A stretch of DNA of 64,000 nt from Neglectibacter timonensis (GTDB lineage Bacteria > Bacillota > Clostridia > Oscillospirales > Acutalibacteraceae), in assembly GCF_900048895.1 (NCBI RefSeq), contig NZ_LT160639.1:439001-503000 (forward strand), in the 5' to 3' direction. Shown in pieces: positions 33,235 to 41,661 of this stretch. Each line of letters begins with the position of its first letter. Within the stretch, counting starts at the first letter, position 1. The position numbers were made by a program, and so were the translations under genes. Under the pieces are notes generated by a model. It ran no database searches. It was not told the origin of the DNA and saw only the letters and a list, made by a program, of their open reading frames with translations.

Positions 33235-33927
33235 TTACTTCTTTTCCTCTATTTTTGCAGCAGGCTTTTGAGGTTCAGCCGCTTTGGTCAGTTTTTTCTC
33301 CGGTTCGGTCTTGAGCGCGGTTTCCTTCTTGGGCTCCGCAGACTTGGCCGCGGGCGCCTTAGCCGCGGCTTTCTTCGGCTGGGCTTTCTTGACCTCCGTG
33401 GACTTTACCGCTTGAGCCTTAGTCTCTTCCGTCTTTTTGGCGGCAGTCTTTTTCGCCGCAGGCTTCTTTACGGTTTTCGTCACAGTGGTTTTTTCTGCCT
33501 CCTCTGCAACCAGTTTCCACTGCTGGTTTTCGCCGTTTACATCTTCCCAAATCTGGGCAGGCGCACCATCTTCCTCACTCATATCCGCAATATCCAGCAC
33601 CTTGCCGGACATCACATGAAGCAGCTTTCTATAAGAAGGCCGCACTGTGACCAGCTTCCAGAACTGACTCTCGCCATCTACGTCTTCCCAGGTCTGTGCC
33701 CAGGTACCGTTGACCGTACCGTTAGCCATCACATCCAACACCTTGCCGGACGCCTTATTGAATACCTTTACCATATCGCCGTTCTCCACGGTGTACCAGA
33801 GCTGGGCGTCGCTTTTTGATATCTCCGCCTGCTCCACCACAAGGCCGTTTTCCAGCCCGGTAGCCTGCAGAGCCTTGCCGCTTCTGCGGTTAACGATCCG
33901 AAATTCCGCTGCCTTTTTTGCTGCCAT
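33235..33927 (-). CDS. Ricin-type beta-trefoil lectin with Lys/Ala-rich histone-like tail
   Basis: A 230-residue protein. Residues about 8-135 are a RICIN-type trefoil: three similar repeats, FRIVNRRSGKALQATG, VKVFNKASGKVLDVMA and LLHVMSGKVLDIAD, each closed by a Q-x-W (QLWYT, QFWKL, QQWKL). Residues about 140-230 are low complexity (KKPAAKKTAAKKTEET, AAAKAPAAKSAEPKK), like bacterial histone H1-type tails. There is no signal peptide or membrane segment, so it appears cytosolic or is exported in an unusual way. It is driven by a perfect consensus promoter and ends in its own terminator, so it should be abundant. Function unknown. Confidence 0.85.
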   Translation of the reverse strand: MAAKKAAEFRIVNRRSGKALQATGLENGLVVEQAEISKSDAQLWYTVENGDMVKVFNKASGKVLDVMANGTVNGTWAQTWEDVDGESQFWKLVTVRPSYRKLLHVMSGKVLDIADMSEEDGAPAQIWEDVNGENQQWKLVAEEAEKTTVTKTVKKPAAKKTAAKKTEETKAQAVKSTEVKKAQPKKAAAKAPAAKSAEPKKETALKTEPEKKLTKAAEPQKPAAKIEEKK

Positions 33928-33981
33928 ATCATATCCATCCTTTCAAAGATAAAAGCGAATTTTCACTGTGTTACTGCATGT

Positions 33982-34010
33982 ATTATAAACTTTAACAGGC
34001 ATCTTGTCAA
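33982..34010 (-). promoter_or_regulatory. Perfect consensus promoter of the ricin-lectin gene
   Basis: TTGACA (34005-34010), 17-base spacer, TATAAT (33982-33987), about 55 bases before the start codon. From 34015 to 34180 I see only AT-rich sequence. Confidence 0.85.
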
Positions 34011-34185
34011 ACCTGATCACCGGCCGGAAACCGCATAGCACCGCGGTTTTCGGCCAAAACTGTTTCATTTCGCTCCTGTTTGCAGGCAAAGGCGCGCCGC
34101 TTTTGGCAATTATAGGCATTTCCTCCTTTTCCATTTCACTGAAATTCAGCAAAAATTAAATTTCGGTAAATTTGGGAAAACCGCC

Positions 34186-34214
34186 TTGGAAACCTCATTT
34201 TCATGGTGTATACT
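34186..34214 (+). promoter_or_regulatory. Promoter of the sugar isomerase-like gene
   Basis: TTGGAA (34186-34191), 17-base spacer, TATACT (34209-34214). A transcript starting near 34221 leaves little leader before the ATG at 34229, which supports the GTG start at 34244. Confidence 0.65.
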
Positions 34215-34243
34215 GAAAGAAATAAAGAATGGGGGAATTTGCC

Positions 34244-35068
34244 GTGCGGCTAGGCCTTAACTTCACCCCGCCTCATTCCTCTCCGGAGGATTGGGCGGAA
34301 AAATTGTATCAAAAAGGGGTGCGTGCCACTGCGTTTCCCCTGGATTATCACGCGCCTGTCTCTCAGATCGACGCCTATGTACAGGCCGCGAAGGAACGCG
34401 ATATTCTCATTGCTGAGGTGGGTATCTGGAATTCCCCTCACCATACCGACCCCCGGGAAAGGTCACTGGCCCAGGAAGCCTGTCTGGAGCAGCTGCGGCT
34501 GGCCGACTATGTGAACGCCCGGTGCGCAGTCAACGTCTCCGGAGCCGCGGGTCCGGTCTGGTACGGATGCTACCGGGACAATTACTCCCAGGCAGTGTAT
34601 GCGGAGAACGTGGCCTTTATTCAATTCCTCTGCGACGAGGCCAAACCCCGGAACACCTATTATACCCTGGAGGTGATGCAGTGGATGCTACCGGATTCTC
34701 CGGAACAATACGCCCGCTTTCTTCAAGATGTTGACAGGGAGCGTTTTGCAGTACACATGGATGCCGTAAATTTCGTGAAGGATCCTTACCTGTGTACCCA
34801 CCACAACGAAGTGATCGACAAGGCGTTCCGCCTGCTGGGGCCGAAGATACGCAGCTGCCACCTGAAGGACTTCCGGCTGAAGGACGCCACTTCCCTGATG
34901 GTGGAAGAAGTGATTCCCGGCACAGGTATGCTGGACATCCCTCATTATTTGGCCTGTGTCGGCCGGCTGGATCCCGATATGCCGGTCCTGCTGGAACACC
35001 TTTCCGGCGAGGCGGAGTACGATGAAGCGCTGGCGCGGGTGAGATCCGTCTGCAGCCTTTCAAGATAA
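34244..35068 (+). CDS. Sugar phosphate isomerase/epimerase-family TIM barrel
   Basis: A 274-residue protein of the AP-endonuclease-2/xylose isomerase-like fold. Metal-ligand regions: TLEVMQW (Glu), VHMDAVNFV (Asp), SCHLKDF (His) and a closing LLEHLSG (Glu). Members interconvert keto sugars or act on inositol-type compounds; the substrate is unclear. The start is GTG at 34244 with GGGGG eight bases upstream. The ATG at 34229 has no RBS and is nearly at the predicted transcript start. The P-type ATPase gene follows after 24 bp. Confidence 0.8.
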   Translation: MRLGLNFTPPHSSPEDWAEKLYQKGVRATAFPLDYHAPVSQIDAYVQAAKERDILIAEVGIWNSPHHTDPRERSLAQEACLEQLRLADYVNARCAVNVSGAAGPVWYGCYRDNYSQAVYAENVAFIQFLCDEAKPRNTYYTLEVMQWMLPDSPEQYARFLQDVDRERFAVHMDAVNFVKDPYLCTHHNEVIDKAFRLLGPKIRSCHLKDFRLKDATSLMVEEVIPGTGMLDIPHYLACVGRLDPDMPVLLEHLSGEAEYDEALARVRSVCSLSR

Positions 35069-35092
35069 CAAGCAACAGGAGGAAAAACTGTT

Positions 35093-37591
35093 TTGTCCCG
35101 TAGAGAAAAGCGCATTGCGCCCCAGGAATCAGGGCGCCGCACCGAACACACCCGAAGTGTTGAGAGATTTCATCCCGCTCCCGAAGCAGGACTCACCCCT
35201 GAACAAGTCAAGCTGAGAGTACAGCAGGGCTTTCACAACGGCAACACCGGCATCAAGACGAAAACGGAAGGGCAGATCATCCGTGAAAACCTGATCACCT
35301 TTTTCAACATCCTGAACTTTCTTCTGGCCATGGCCGTCATCCTGGTGGGCTCTTACCGGGACGCCCTGTTTATGGGCATCATCGTTTCCAACGCCGTCAT
35401 TGGCTCCTTCCAGGGCATCCGTGCCAAACGTACCATCGACAAGCTCTCCCTGATCTCCGCCCCAAAAGCCGGAGTCGTGCGGGGCGGCCAGCACCTGCAT
35501 GTGCGGGTAGAACAGATCGTCCTGGATGATATTCTGCTGCTGGCCTCCGGCAACCAGATTTGTTCCGACGCCATTGTGGTAGCAGGGGAATGCGAGGTCA
35601 ACGAGTCCCTGCTTACGGGTGAATCCGACCCCATTGTAAAACGGCCGGGCGATACACTGCTTTCCGGCAGCTTTGTTGTCAGCGGAAACTGTTCCGCCCA
35701 GGTGGAGCATGTGGGCGCTGAAAACTACGCCAACCGGATTGCCGGAGACGCCAAATACATCAAAAAGCGCAATTCAGAAATCATGGATTCCATCGATTTT
35801 ATTGTCAAGATCATCGGCTTCGGCATTCTGCCCATCGGCGCCCTGCTCTTCTGGAAACAGTATTTTGTGCTGGGCGACGTTCTGCCCAACTCTGTAAGCA
35901 GCACGGTGGCCGCTATGGTTGGCATGATTCCGGAGGGCCTGGTGCTGCTTACCAGCCTTGCCTTTGCTGTCAGTGTATTCAAGCTTTCCCGCCACAAGAC
36001 ATTGGTGCAGGATTTGTACTGCGTGGAGACTTTGGCCCGTGTGGACACCCTGTGCCTCGATAAGACCGGCACCATTACCGAAGGTACCATGCAGGTGGAC
36101 GAATTTGTTCCCTTCGATGGACACACAGAAGAGGACATGACTCAGGCGCTGGGGGCCCTGGTGGACAATCTGCAGGATGACAACCCCACCTTTCTGGCAA
36201 TCAAGGACCGGTTCCCCTCCTCTTCTCAGTGGCGCGCCTCCGAGCTCATCCCCTTCTCCTCCGCCAGAAAATGGAGCGGGGCTTTCTTCCCGGGAAAGGG
36301 GTCTTATCTGATGGGCGCAGGAGAATTCATCCTGCACGATGATTTTGAACGGATTAGAGAACAGGTGGAGGGCTATTCGGAAAACGGGCAGAGAGTCCTG
36401 CTGCTGGCTCATTCTCCTGAAGCTTTTGAGGACAAGGAAGTTCCAGCCGCATTGGACTGTATCGGCCTCGTGCTCATCAGTGACAAAATCCGCCGGGAGG
36501 CTCCCAGAACCCTGCGCTATTTTGCGGACCAAGGCGTGGACTTAAAGGTAATTTCCGGAGACAACGCCGTAACAGTGTCCAACATTGCTAAAAAGGCAGG
36601 TCTGGAAAACGCGGACAAATATGTGGACGCCACCACGCTGGAAACCGACGAGGACGTGCGGCGGGCGGTGCAGGAGTATTCGGTATTCGGCCGTGTAACG
36701 CCCCAGCAAAAGCTGGCCTTTGTCAAGGCTCTGAAGTCTGAAGGGCATACGGTCGCCATGACCGGAGACGGCGTAAACGATGTGCTCGCCCTGAAGGAAG
36801 CGGACTGCAGCGTGGCCATGGCCTCCGGCAGCGACGCCGCACGCACCGTCTCCAATCTGGTGCTGCTGGATTCCAACTTTGCCTCCATGCCCCTGGTGGT
36901 ACAGGAAGGCCGGCGCTCCATCAATAACCTGCAGCGCTCCAGCTCCCTGTTTCTCGTGAAGACGATCTTCTCCGCACTGATTGGCGTGCTCTTCATCTTC
37001 ATCAATTACTCCTATCCCTTCCGTCCCATCCAGCAGACCCTGATCAGCTCTCTGACCATTGGCATCCCTTCCTTTATCCTGGCGCTGGAGCCTAACCGGG
37101 ACCGGATCCGCGGAAAGTTTATTTTCAATGTGATCAAGATGTGCATCCCGGCGGCATTGACCATGACGGCCAATATCGTCGTCCTCTGTACTCTGAGCGG
37201 TCCTTTGGGGCTGACCGTGGATGAGATGTCCACCCTGGCGGTAATCGTCACCTCGCTGGCAGGCTTCATCATGCTTTTCAAGGTATGCACCCCTTTTAAC
37301 GGCCTGCGCGGCACCCTGTTCGGCGGCCTGCTGATTGCATTCATCATCGCCCTTCTGTTTTTCCGCGACCTGTTCTACCTTACGGATCTCTCTCTGCCCA
37401 TGCTGATTGCCCTGGCGCCCATGACGCTGTTCGCCATTATCCTGATGCTGGCCCTGCTTCATCTGGTGGATCATGTAATCGCCAATTCACAAAGCCCCGT
37501 TTATCCCTTCAAAGGAGGAAAAGGGAAAGCAAAGAAACAGCCGCGTCAGGCCATACAGAATTCCCGTCAATCCCGACATGCAGCCAGGTGA
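35093..37591 (+). CDS. Cation-transporting P-type ATPase (CtpE-like)
   Basis: An 832-residue E1-E2 ATPase. The actuator has LLTGESDPI near residue 176, the phosphorylation site is CLDKTGTITEG near 322, the hinge is MTGDGVNDVLALKEAD near 558, and about ten membrane segments are present. The membrane motif MIPEGLVLLTS in the ion path resembles CtpE-type calcium pumps more than heavy-metal pumps, and no CxxC metal-binding domain is present at the N-terminus. The first 40 residues are basic and soluble. The start is TTG at 35093 with AGGAGG about ten bases upstream. It probably exports Ca2+ or takes up another divalent cation. Confidence 0.88.
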   Translation: MSRREKRIAPQESGRRTEHTRSVERFHPAPEAGLTPEQVKLRVQQGFHNGNTGIKTKTEGQIIRENLITFFNILNFLLAMAVILVGSYRDALFMGIIVSNAVIGSFQGIRAKRTIDKLSLISAPKAGVVRGGQHLHVRVEQIVLDDILLLASGNQICSDAIVVAGECEVNESLLTGESDPIVKRPGDTLLSGSFVVSGNCSAQVEHVGAENYANRIAGDAKYIKKRNSEIMDSIDFIVKIIGFGILPIGALLFWKQYFVLGDVLPNSVSSTVAAMVGMIPEGLVLLTSLAFAVSVFKLSRHKTLVQDLYCVETLARVDTLCLDKTGTITEGTMQVDEFVPFDGHTEEDMTQALGALVDNLQDDNPTFLAIKDRFPSSSQWRASELIPFSSARKWSGAFFPGKGSYLMGAGEFILHDDFERIREQVEGYSENGQRVLLLAHSPEAFEDKEVPAALDCIGLVLISDKIRREAPRTLRYFADQGVDLKVISGDNAVTVSNIAKKAGLENADKYVDATTLETDEDVRRAVQEYSVFGRVTPQQKLAFVKALKSEGHTVAMTGDGVNDVLALKEADCSVAMASGSDAARTVSNLVLLDSNFASMPLVVQEGRRSINNLQRSSSLFLVKTIFSALIGVLFIFINYSYPFRPIQQTLISSLTIGIPSFILALEPNRDRIRGKFIFNVIKMCIPAALTMTANIVVLCTLSGPLGLTVDEMSTLAVIVTSLAGFIMLFKVCTPFNGLRGTLFGGLLIAFIIALLFFRDLFYLTDLSLPMLIALAPMTLFAIILMLALLHLVDHVIANSQSPVYPFKGGKGKAKKQPRQAIQNSRQSRHAAR

Positions 37592-37768
37592 TAAAGCGCC
37601 GGGCTTTGAGGAAAGAATCCTCTATAAAGCTCTTCTGACATGGCCGGTTTCGTTTTTGCCCTCCACTCTGGGGTCTTCTATGTCCCTTTTGCAGTAAAAT
37701 AAATGTTTTTCCGTTTTCCTGCTTTATGTGAAAATCAAGGCAGATCTGGTGCGTTTCTTCTTTTTTCT

Positions 37769-37796
37769 TTGACAATTTTCCATACAAAGATATACT
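37769..37796 (+). promoter_or_regulatory. Promoter of the small membrane protein gene
   Basis: TTGACA (37769-37774), 16-base spacer, TATACT (37791-37796). No clear terminator of the ATPase gene is visible between 37592 and 37768. Confidence 0.6.
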
Positions 37797-37858
37797 AAAA
37801 GAAGACAATGTATAAATTTCTTCGGCAAATTTTCTTGCCGGAAAGAGGGGTATGGTCC

Positions 37859-38281
37859 ATGGACAACAAACCAAGCGGAAAAAACATGATCCTGGCAGCT
37901 TCCATTCTATTGCTTATCGGCGGAGTTGTTACTTTTCTCAGTTCTATCGTTGGCATTGCAATGGGAGGCCTGTTTGCAAGCGAAAAGGATACTGCGGGAG
38001 CGAGTACTTTGGCAGTTCTGTTTCTTGTCTATTTCATTACGGTTTTCCTCATGTCCATCTTTGAAATAGTGGCGTCCATCTATGGAATTGCAAACCGGAA
38101 CAAACCCCAAAAAGCAAAGACTTGCCTTGTCATGGGGATCATTCTGGTTCTCATCGCCATTCTGAATATCCTGCTTTCCTTCTACCTCGGAAATTTCGGA
38201 TTTTCTCTGATTCTCTCCCTCATTCTGCCCTTGCTGTATATGGGCGGCGCATTGATGAACAGACCGGCTCATAATGAATAA
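37859..38281 (+). CDS. Small four-helix membrane protein of unknown function
   Basis: A 140-residue protein with four predicted membrane segments: MILAASILLLIGGVVTFLSSI, STLAVLFLVYFITVFLMSIF, TCLVMGIILVLIAILNILLSF and GFSLILSLILPLLYMGGAL. The N-terminal MDNKPSGKN and the loop IANRNKPQKAKT are cytosolic and basic. The pattern recalls DUF4064-type proteins, but I cannot confirm that. The ATG at 37859 has GAGGGG eight bases upstream. It is monocistronic, with its own promoter. Confidence 0.7.
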   Translation: MDNKPSGKNMILAASILLLIGGVVTFLSSIVGIAMGGLFASEKDTAGASTLAVLFLVYFITVFLMSIFEIVASIYGIANRNKPQKAKTCLVMGIILVLIAILNILLSFYLGNFGFSLILSLILPLLYMGGALMNRPAHNE

Positions 38282-38340
38282 CCATTCACACAAACTCAGA
38301 TAAAAAAGATGCCGAATGGCAATGCCACATAGGGAAATAA

Positions 38341-38526
38341 TTGGAAAGTTATAATCAAAAAGGTGTTGTTATCAGCAAAGTAACCCAGAAGCGTGGCAAA
38401 ACGGTATATGCCACATATTCGGGCGATGGCGCTATCATTGTTGACAACAGAAATATTAAAACGCTTGGAAAGGTTGGAATATATAATGGAAATCAAAGTA
38501 TGCAAATTGATAACAGACCTACTTGA
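38341..38526 (+). pseudogene. ORF fragment ahead of the GNAT gene
   Basis: An open frame beginning at TTG right after an in-frame TAA and reading GVVISKVTQKRGKTVYATYSG and on to a stop 41 bases inside the GNAT gene in another frame. The composition looks protein-like, but there is no RBS, so it may be the 3' remnant of a lost gene brought in with the AT-rich GNAT segment. Not recognised. Confidence 0.3.
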
Positions 38527-39067
38527 TGATTGGCTTTACTTCTTTGACAATGTGGCATTTGAGGACAACCGGGGATGGTGCGGTTGTTATTGTATGTGCT
38601 ATCATTGGACTCAGCAACTCGCCAAAGAAAGAGCTTGGGATTGCGATAAAAAATGCGCCCCACTCAACCGAGCAAAGGCCATTGACTTTATTCAGACCGG
38701 GCGTATGCAAGGCTACCTAGCTTATAGCGACGGTAAAGTGGTCGGATGGTGCAACTCAAATGAAAAGAAAGCCTACGATAATGTAAATTTCAATTTTGCC
38801 GAGGAAATTCCCGACAATGGCGAAAAGATCAAGTCAGTTGTTTGCTTCGCTATTGCACCCGAAAATAGAGGGAAAGGCATTGCTACTGCATTACTTAAAT
38901 ATGTATGCGAGGATGCCCGAAACGACGGATTTGAATATGTGGAAGCTTATCCGTTTGAGCATGACGAAAATGCCGCATACCACGGTCCAACAGCTTTATT
39001 TGAGAATAACGGATTTATTCTTTGCAATCGAATTGAAGGCTGCCGTGTCGTAAGAAGGAAACTGTAA
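38486..39067 (+). CDS. GNAT-family acetyltransferase in an AT-rich segment
   Basis: A 193-residue protein. The acetyl-CoA motif IAPENRGKGIATALLKYV (R-G-K-G-I-A) follows the strand VCFAIAPE, and the end has HGPTALFENNGF. The Cys-rich N-terminal part (NRGWCGCYCMCYHW) is unusual. The ATG at 38486 has GGAAAGGTTGG upstream. Codons are clearly more AT-rich than in the neighbours, as is the flanking DNA to about 39220, which points to recent acquisition. The substrate could be an aminoglycoside-like or other small amine; nothing shows which. Confidence 0.78.
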   Translation: MEIKVCKLITDLLDDWLYFFDNVAFEDNRGWCGCYCMCYHWTQQLAKERAWDCDKKCAPLNRAKAIDFIQTGRMQGYLAYSDGKVVGWCNSNEKKAYDNVNFNFAEEIPDNGEKIKSVVCFAIAPENRGKGIATALLKYVCEDARNDGFEYVEAYPFEHDENAAYHGPTALFENNGFILCNRIEGCRVVRRKL

Positions 39068-39220
39068 TCAAATTTACTGTTCACGATTCTCAAGCAATGT
39101 TTGAAATTTCTCAATATATCTTATTACGGTATTATTTTAGAAACGAGTGGGAAAAATAGAATTTCGTCGCATACCGCAGCAGCAAGCAGGGAAGCTGTAT
39201 TGACAATTTCCGAAAGTAAG

Positions 39221-39257
39221 AAAACGGTGCACCCATTTTAACGAGTTGCACCGTTTT
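39221..39257. terminator. Terminator after the GNAT gene
   Basis: Eleven-base stem AAAACGGTGCA / TGCACCGTTTT with a 15-base loop. The 150 bases between the GNAT stop and this site are AT-rich and hold nothing I can name. Confidence 0.75.
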
Positions 39258-39290
39258 CAATTTAAAAAACTTTCTTATATGGCGTTAGCA

Positions 39291-39312
39291 AAAGAGAAAG
39301 TTCATTCTCTTT
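39291..39312 (-). terminator. Weak terminator after pyrE
   Basis: Stem AAAGAGAA / TTCTCTTT with a six-base loop just past the pyrE stop; the T run is short. Confidence 0.4.
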
Positions 39313-39344
39313 CGGCATCCTTTTTTCCCTCTCTGTCTGCTCTA

Positions 39345-40007
39345 TCAGAGCACGCAATACTGCTCCATATAGCCTTCCATGGCCTTCAGCAGCTCCGGGT
39401 CTGTGCCGTTTTGCTGGAGGTATTCATGAATGTCCACCACTGTGACGATAGGATGCACCTTTACGCCAAATTCCTCTTCCACTTCCATAATGGCGGTCTT
39501 CCCGGGGGTTTGTCCCACTTCACAGCGGTCCACACTGATAAACATATGCGGAACCTTTACTCCGGCACATGCCTTCAGAATGGGCATGGTTTCCCGCACC
39601 GCAGTCCCGGCCGTGATCACATCCTCAATAATGACAATGCGGTCTCCATCCTGGGGCTTATAACCCACAATGCTTCCGCCTTCGCCGTGATCCTTCGCCT
39701 CTTTGCGGTTGAAGAAATAAGGCTTGTCAATTGCAAAATCCCTATACAGGGCGACTGCACAGGCGGAAGCCAAAGGGATTCCCTTGTATGCCGGACCAAA
39801 CATGGCTTCAAACTCCCCGCCCACCGTATCCTTGACCAGCTGTGCATAATAGCCGCCCAGCCGGGCCAGCTGTGCGCCGGTTTTATAGTTTCCCGTATTT
39901 ACGAAATACTGCGTATTCCGTCCGCTTTTGGTGACAAAATTTCCAAAGCGAAGCACGTCGGCAGACATCATAAACTCGATAAATTCTTTTTTTTGCTGTG
40001 TGAGCAT
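39345..40007 (-). CDS. pyrE: Orotate phosphoribosyltransferase
   Basis: A 220-residue enzyme of pyrimidine synthesis (orotate + PRPP to OMP). The PRPP loop VIIEDVITAGTAVRE lies near residue 122, the N-terminal FGNFVTKSGRNTQYFVN carries the Lys and Arg that bind orotate and PRPP, and YFFNRKEAKDHGEGG is the catalytic flexible loop. No other pyr gene is adjacent and no PyrR attenuator is visible, so its regulation is separate. Confidence 0.95.
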   Translation of the reverse strand: MLTQQKKEFIEFMMSADVLRFGNFVTKSGRNTQYFVNTGNYKTGAQLARLGGYYAQLVKDTVGGEFEAMFGPAYKGIPLASACAVALYRDFAIDKPYFFNRKEAKDHGEGGSIVGYKPQDGDRIVIIEDVITAGTAVRETMPILKACAGVKVPHMFISVDRCEVGQTPGKTAIMEVEEEFGVKVHPIVTVVDIHEYLQQNGTDPELLKAMEGYMEQYCVL

Positions 40008-40081
40008 AGAAGACCCCTCTTTCTCAAAATAAATGATAATTTTTTCATTTTAAGGCTCTGTTTTTCAGAAAACCTCACTTC

Positions 40082-41062
40082 CTAATATTTGGCCTCCACG
40101 GAATTCAACCCGGTCCATAGCTCCAATCCATGACCGCCGCTGGCAATCAGCACCGTGCCGTCCTCATCAGTTCGGAGAATCTCCACCCCCAGTTTTTCCA
40201 GCTTCTGCAGCGTCCCGTCATGAGGATGGCCGTAACTGTTCTCCGCCCCGCAGCTGATGACTGCATAGCTGGGATTCACCGCTTTCAAAAACTTGGCGGA
40301 GGTGGAGGTTCTTGAACCATGATGGCCGCATTTGAGCACATCCGCCGATACGTCGTATCCTGCGTTCAGAATTTCTTTTTCGCTCGGGCTTTCCGCATCT
40401 CCGGGGAACAGGAAGGTATCTTCTCCGTAAGTAAAACGGATGACCGCAGAATAATTGTTCACGTCCTCCCAAACCTCATCCTTGCGGGGCGCCAGAACTT
40501 CAAAGCTGGCGTCCTCCGGACCTTCCAAAAAGGCGCCTGCGTAAAGCTCATTGACAATCAAATTCTTTTCCATCACTGCATCCAACAGCTTTTCATACGC
40601 CTTTGTGGTGGGCGTTTGCTCCTCCGGCAATAAGGGCATATAGATACTTCCGATTTCAAAGCGCTGTACAATCCGGGCCATACAGCCCATATGATCGGTA
40701 TGCGGGTGGCTTTCTATGAGAAGGTCGATACGCTCTATTCCAAGTTCCTGCAGGTACTGGATCAGGCCTTCCGCATATTCATATTCCCCCGTATCCAACA
40801 ACACATTGAAATAGCCGGATTCTCCCGGAATCCGGATGAGCTCGCTGTCTCCCTGGCCCACATCCAGAAAAAACACCTGCGTTTTTCCCTCGGCGGAGGC
40901 AGGTATGGCCTGCGAAGCCAAAGACGATACTCCCTGCTCCTCCGGCAGTTCCAGAATGCCCAATCGGTTCAGCGCTATGAAAGCCAGGGCTATGACAAAT
41001 ACGACAGCCAGCGTAGAAAAACTGGCCCTGCGGTTTACACCGCTTCCCCTTTTTCTTCCCAT
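40082..41062 (-). CDS. Free-standing ComEC-type metallo-beta-lactamase domain, membrane-anchored
   Basis: A 326-residue protein with one N-terminal membrane anchor (about 16-32, TLAVVFVIALAFIALN) and an MBL domain: FFLDVGQGDSELI, ESHPHTDHMGCM (H-x-H-x-D-H), FLFPGDAE and KCGHHGSRTST. This set is that of the C-terminal domain of ComEC, thought to degrade the non-transported DNA strand. The orientation places it outside the cell. It may replace the degenerate domain of ComEC at 18916-21072, although the two are 19 kb apart. AGGAG lies upstream of the ATG. Confidence 0.85.
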   Translation of the reverse strand: MGRKRGSGVNRRASFSTLAVVFVIALAFIALNRLGILELPEEQGVSSLASQAIPASAEGKTQVFFLDVGQGDSELIRIPGESGYFNVLLDTGEYEYAEGLIQYLQELGIERIDLLIESHPHTDHMGCMARIVQRFEIGSIYMPLLPEEQTPTTKAYEKLLDAVMEKNLIVNELYAGAFLEGPEDASFEVLAPRKDEVWEDVNNYSAVIRFTYGEDTFLFPGDAESPSEKEILNAGYDVSADVLKCGHHGSRTSTSAKFLKAVNPSYAVISCGAENSYGHPHDGTLQKLEKLGVEILRTDEDGTVLIASGGHGLELWTGLNSVEAKY

Positions 41063-41165
41063 ACCAGACTTTTCTCCTAAAAAAGGGGGCGGCTTTGCGA
41101 AAAATGACAGCCAATACCCCTTTCAAAACATCCAGGGGCACAGGCCTTTCGCAAGCCGTCCCAGC

Positions 41166-41432
41166 CTATTCTTCGGGATTTCCCGACTTGTAGAGATTGA
41201 AGCGGAAAAGCTTCGATTCGTCAGATTCTTTTTCACACATGACAAAGGCCTCCGCAATTTTGCCGCCTTCGATCAAGGCCGTCAAACCCACCAGCTGGCA
41301 AAGCTTGCTCTTCAAATTCAGCCGGTTGCCGTCGCGGGTCATCAGATAAACCTCGCCCTCGCAGCTGTCCAGCACCTTCAGGAACTCAGGCACATCGATA
41401 TCGTGCAGTTCCACCATTTTGGGAGACATCAT
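41166..41432 (-). CDS. Small conserved cytosolic protein, possibly HPr-like
   Basis: An 88-residue protein with FLKVLDSCEGEVYLMTR, NRLNLKSKLCQLVGLTALIEGG and a mixed alpha/beta pattern. The segment LNLKS resembles the region after the active site in HPr-fold proteins, but there is no phosphorylatable His motif, so this is only a resemblance. GGAGG is five bases before the first of two ATGs. It has its own promoter and is followed by the MBL gene. Confidence 0.65.
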   Translation of the reverse strand: MMSPKMVELHDIDVPEFLKVLDSCEGEVYLMTRDGNRLNLKSKLCQLVGLTALIEGGKIAEAFVMCEKESDESKLFRFNLYKSGNPEE

Positions 41433-41465
41433 TCTTTCCTCCTTCACTCTTTGGATTCCTTTGCC

Positions 41466-41494
41466 ATCATAACACAAACCTAAAAAAATGGCAA
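41466..41494 (-). promoter_or_regulatory. Promoter of the small conserved gene
   Basis: Minus-strand TTGCCA (41489-41494), 17-base spacer, TATGAT (41466-41471). Confidence 0.6.
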
Positions 41495-41632
41495 CATACC
41501 TTTCACAGAGAACTCCTCTGCCGCAGCCGTTTCCCTCTGCAGACTGTCTTGATGTGAGGAGCTGGGATCCGCACTATTCAGCTTTGGTCCAGATATTGCA
41601 GAAAGATGCCGCTCTCCTGCAGCCGGATGACG

Positions 41633-41661
41633 GACCAGCGGCGTTTCAGACGCCGCTGGTC
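41633..41661 (-). terminator. Hairpin at the end of asnB
   Basis: Twelve-base perfect stem GACCAGCGGCGT / ACGCCGCTGGTC with the asnB stop codon in the loop. No T run follows, so termination may be partial or factor-assisted. Confidence 0.5.
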
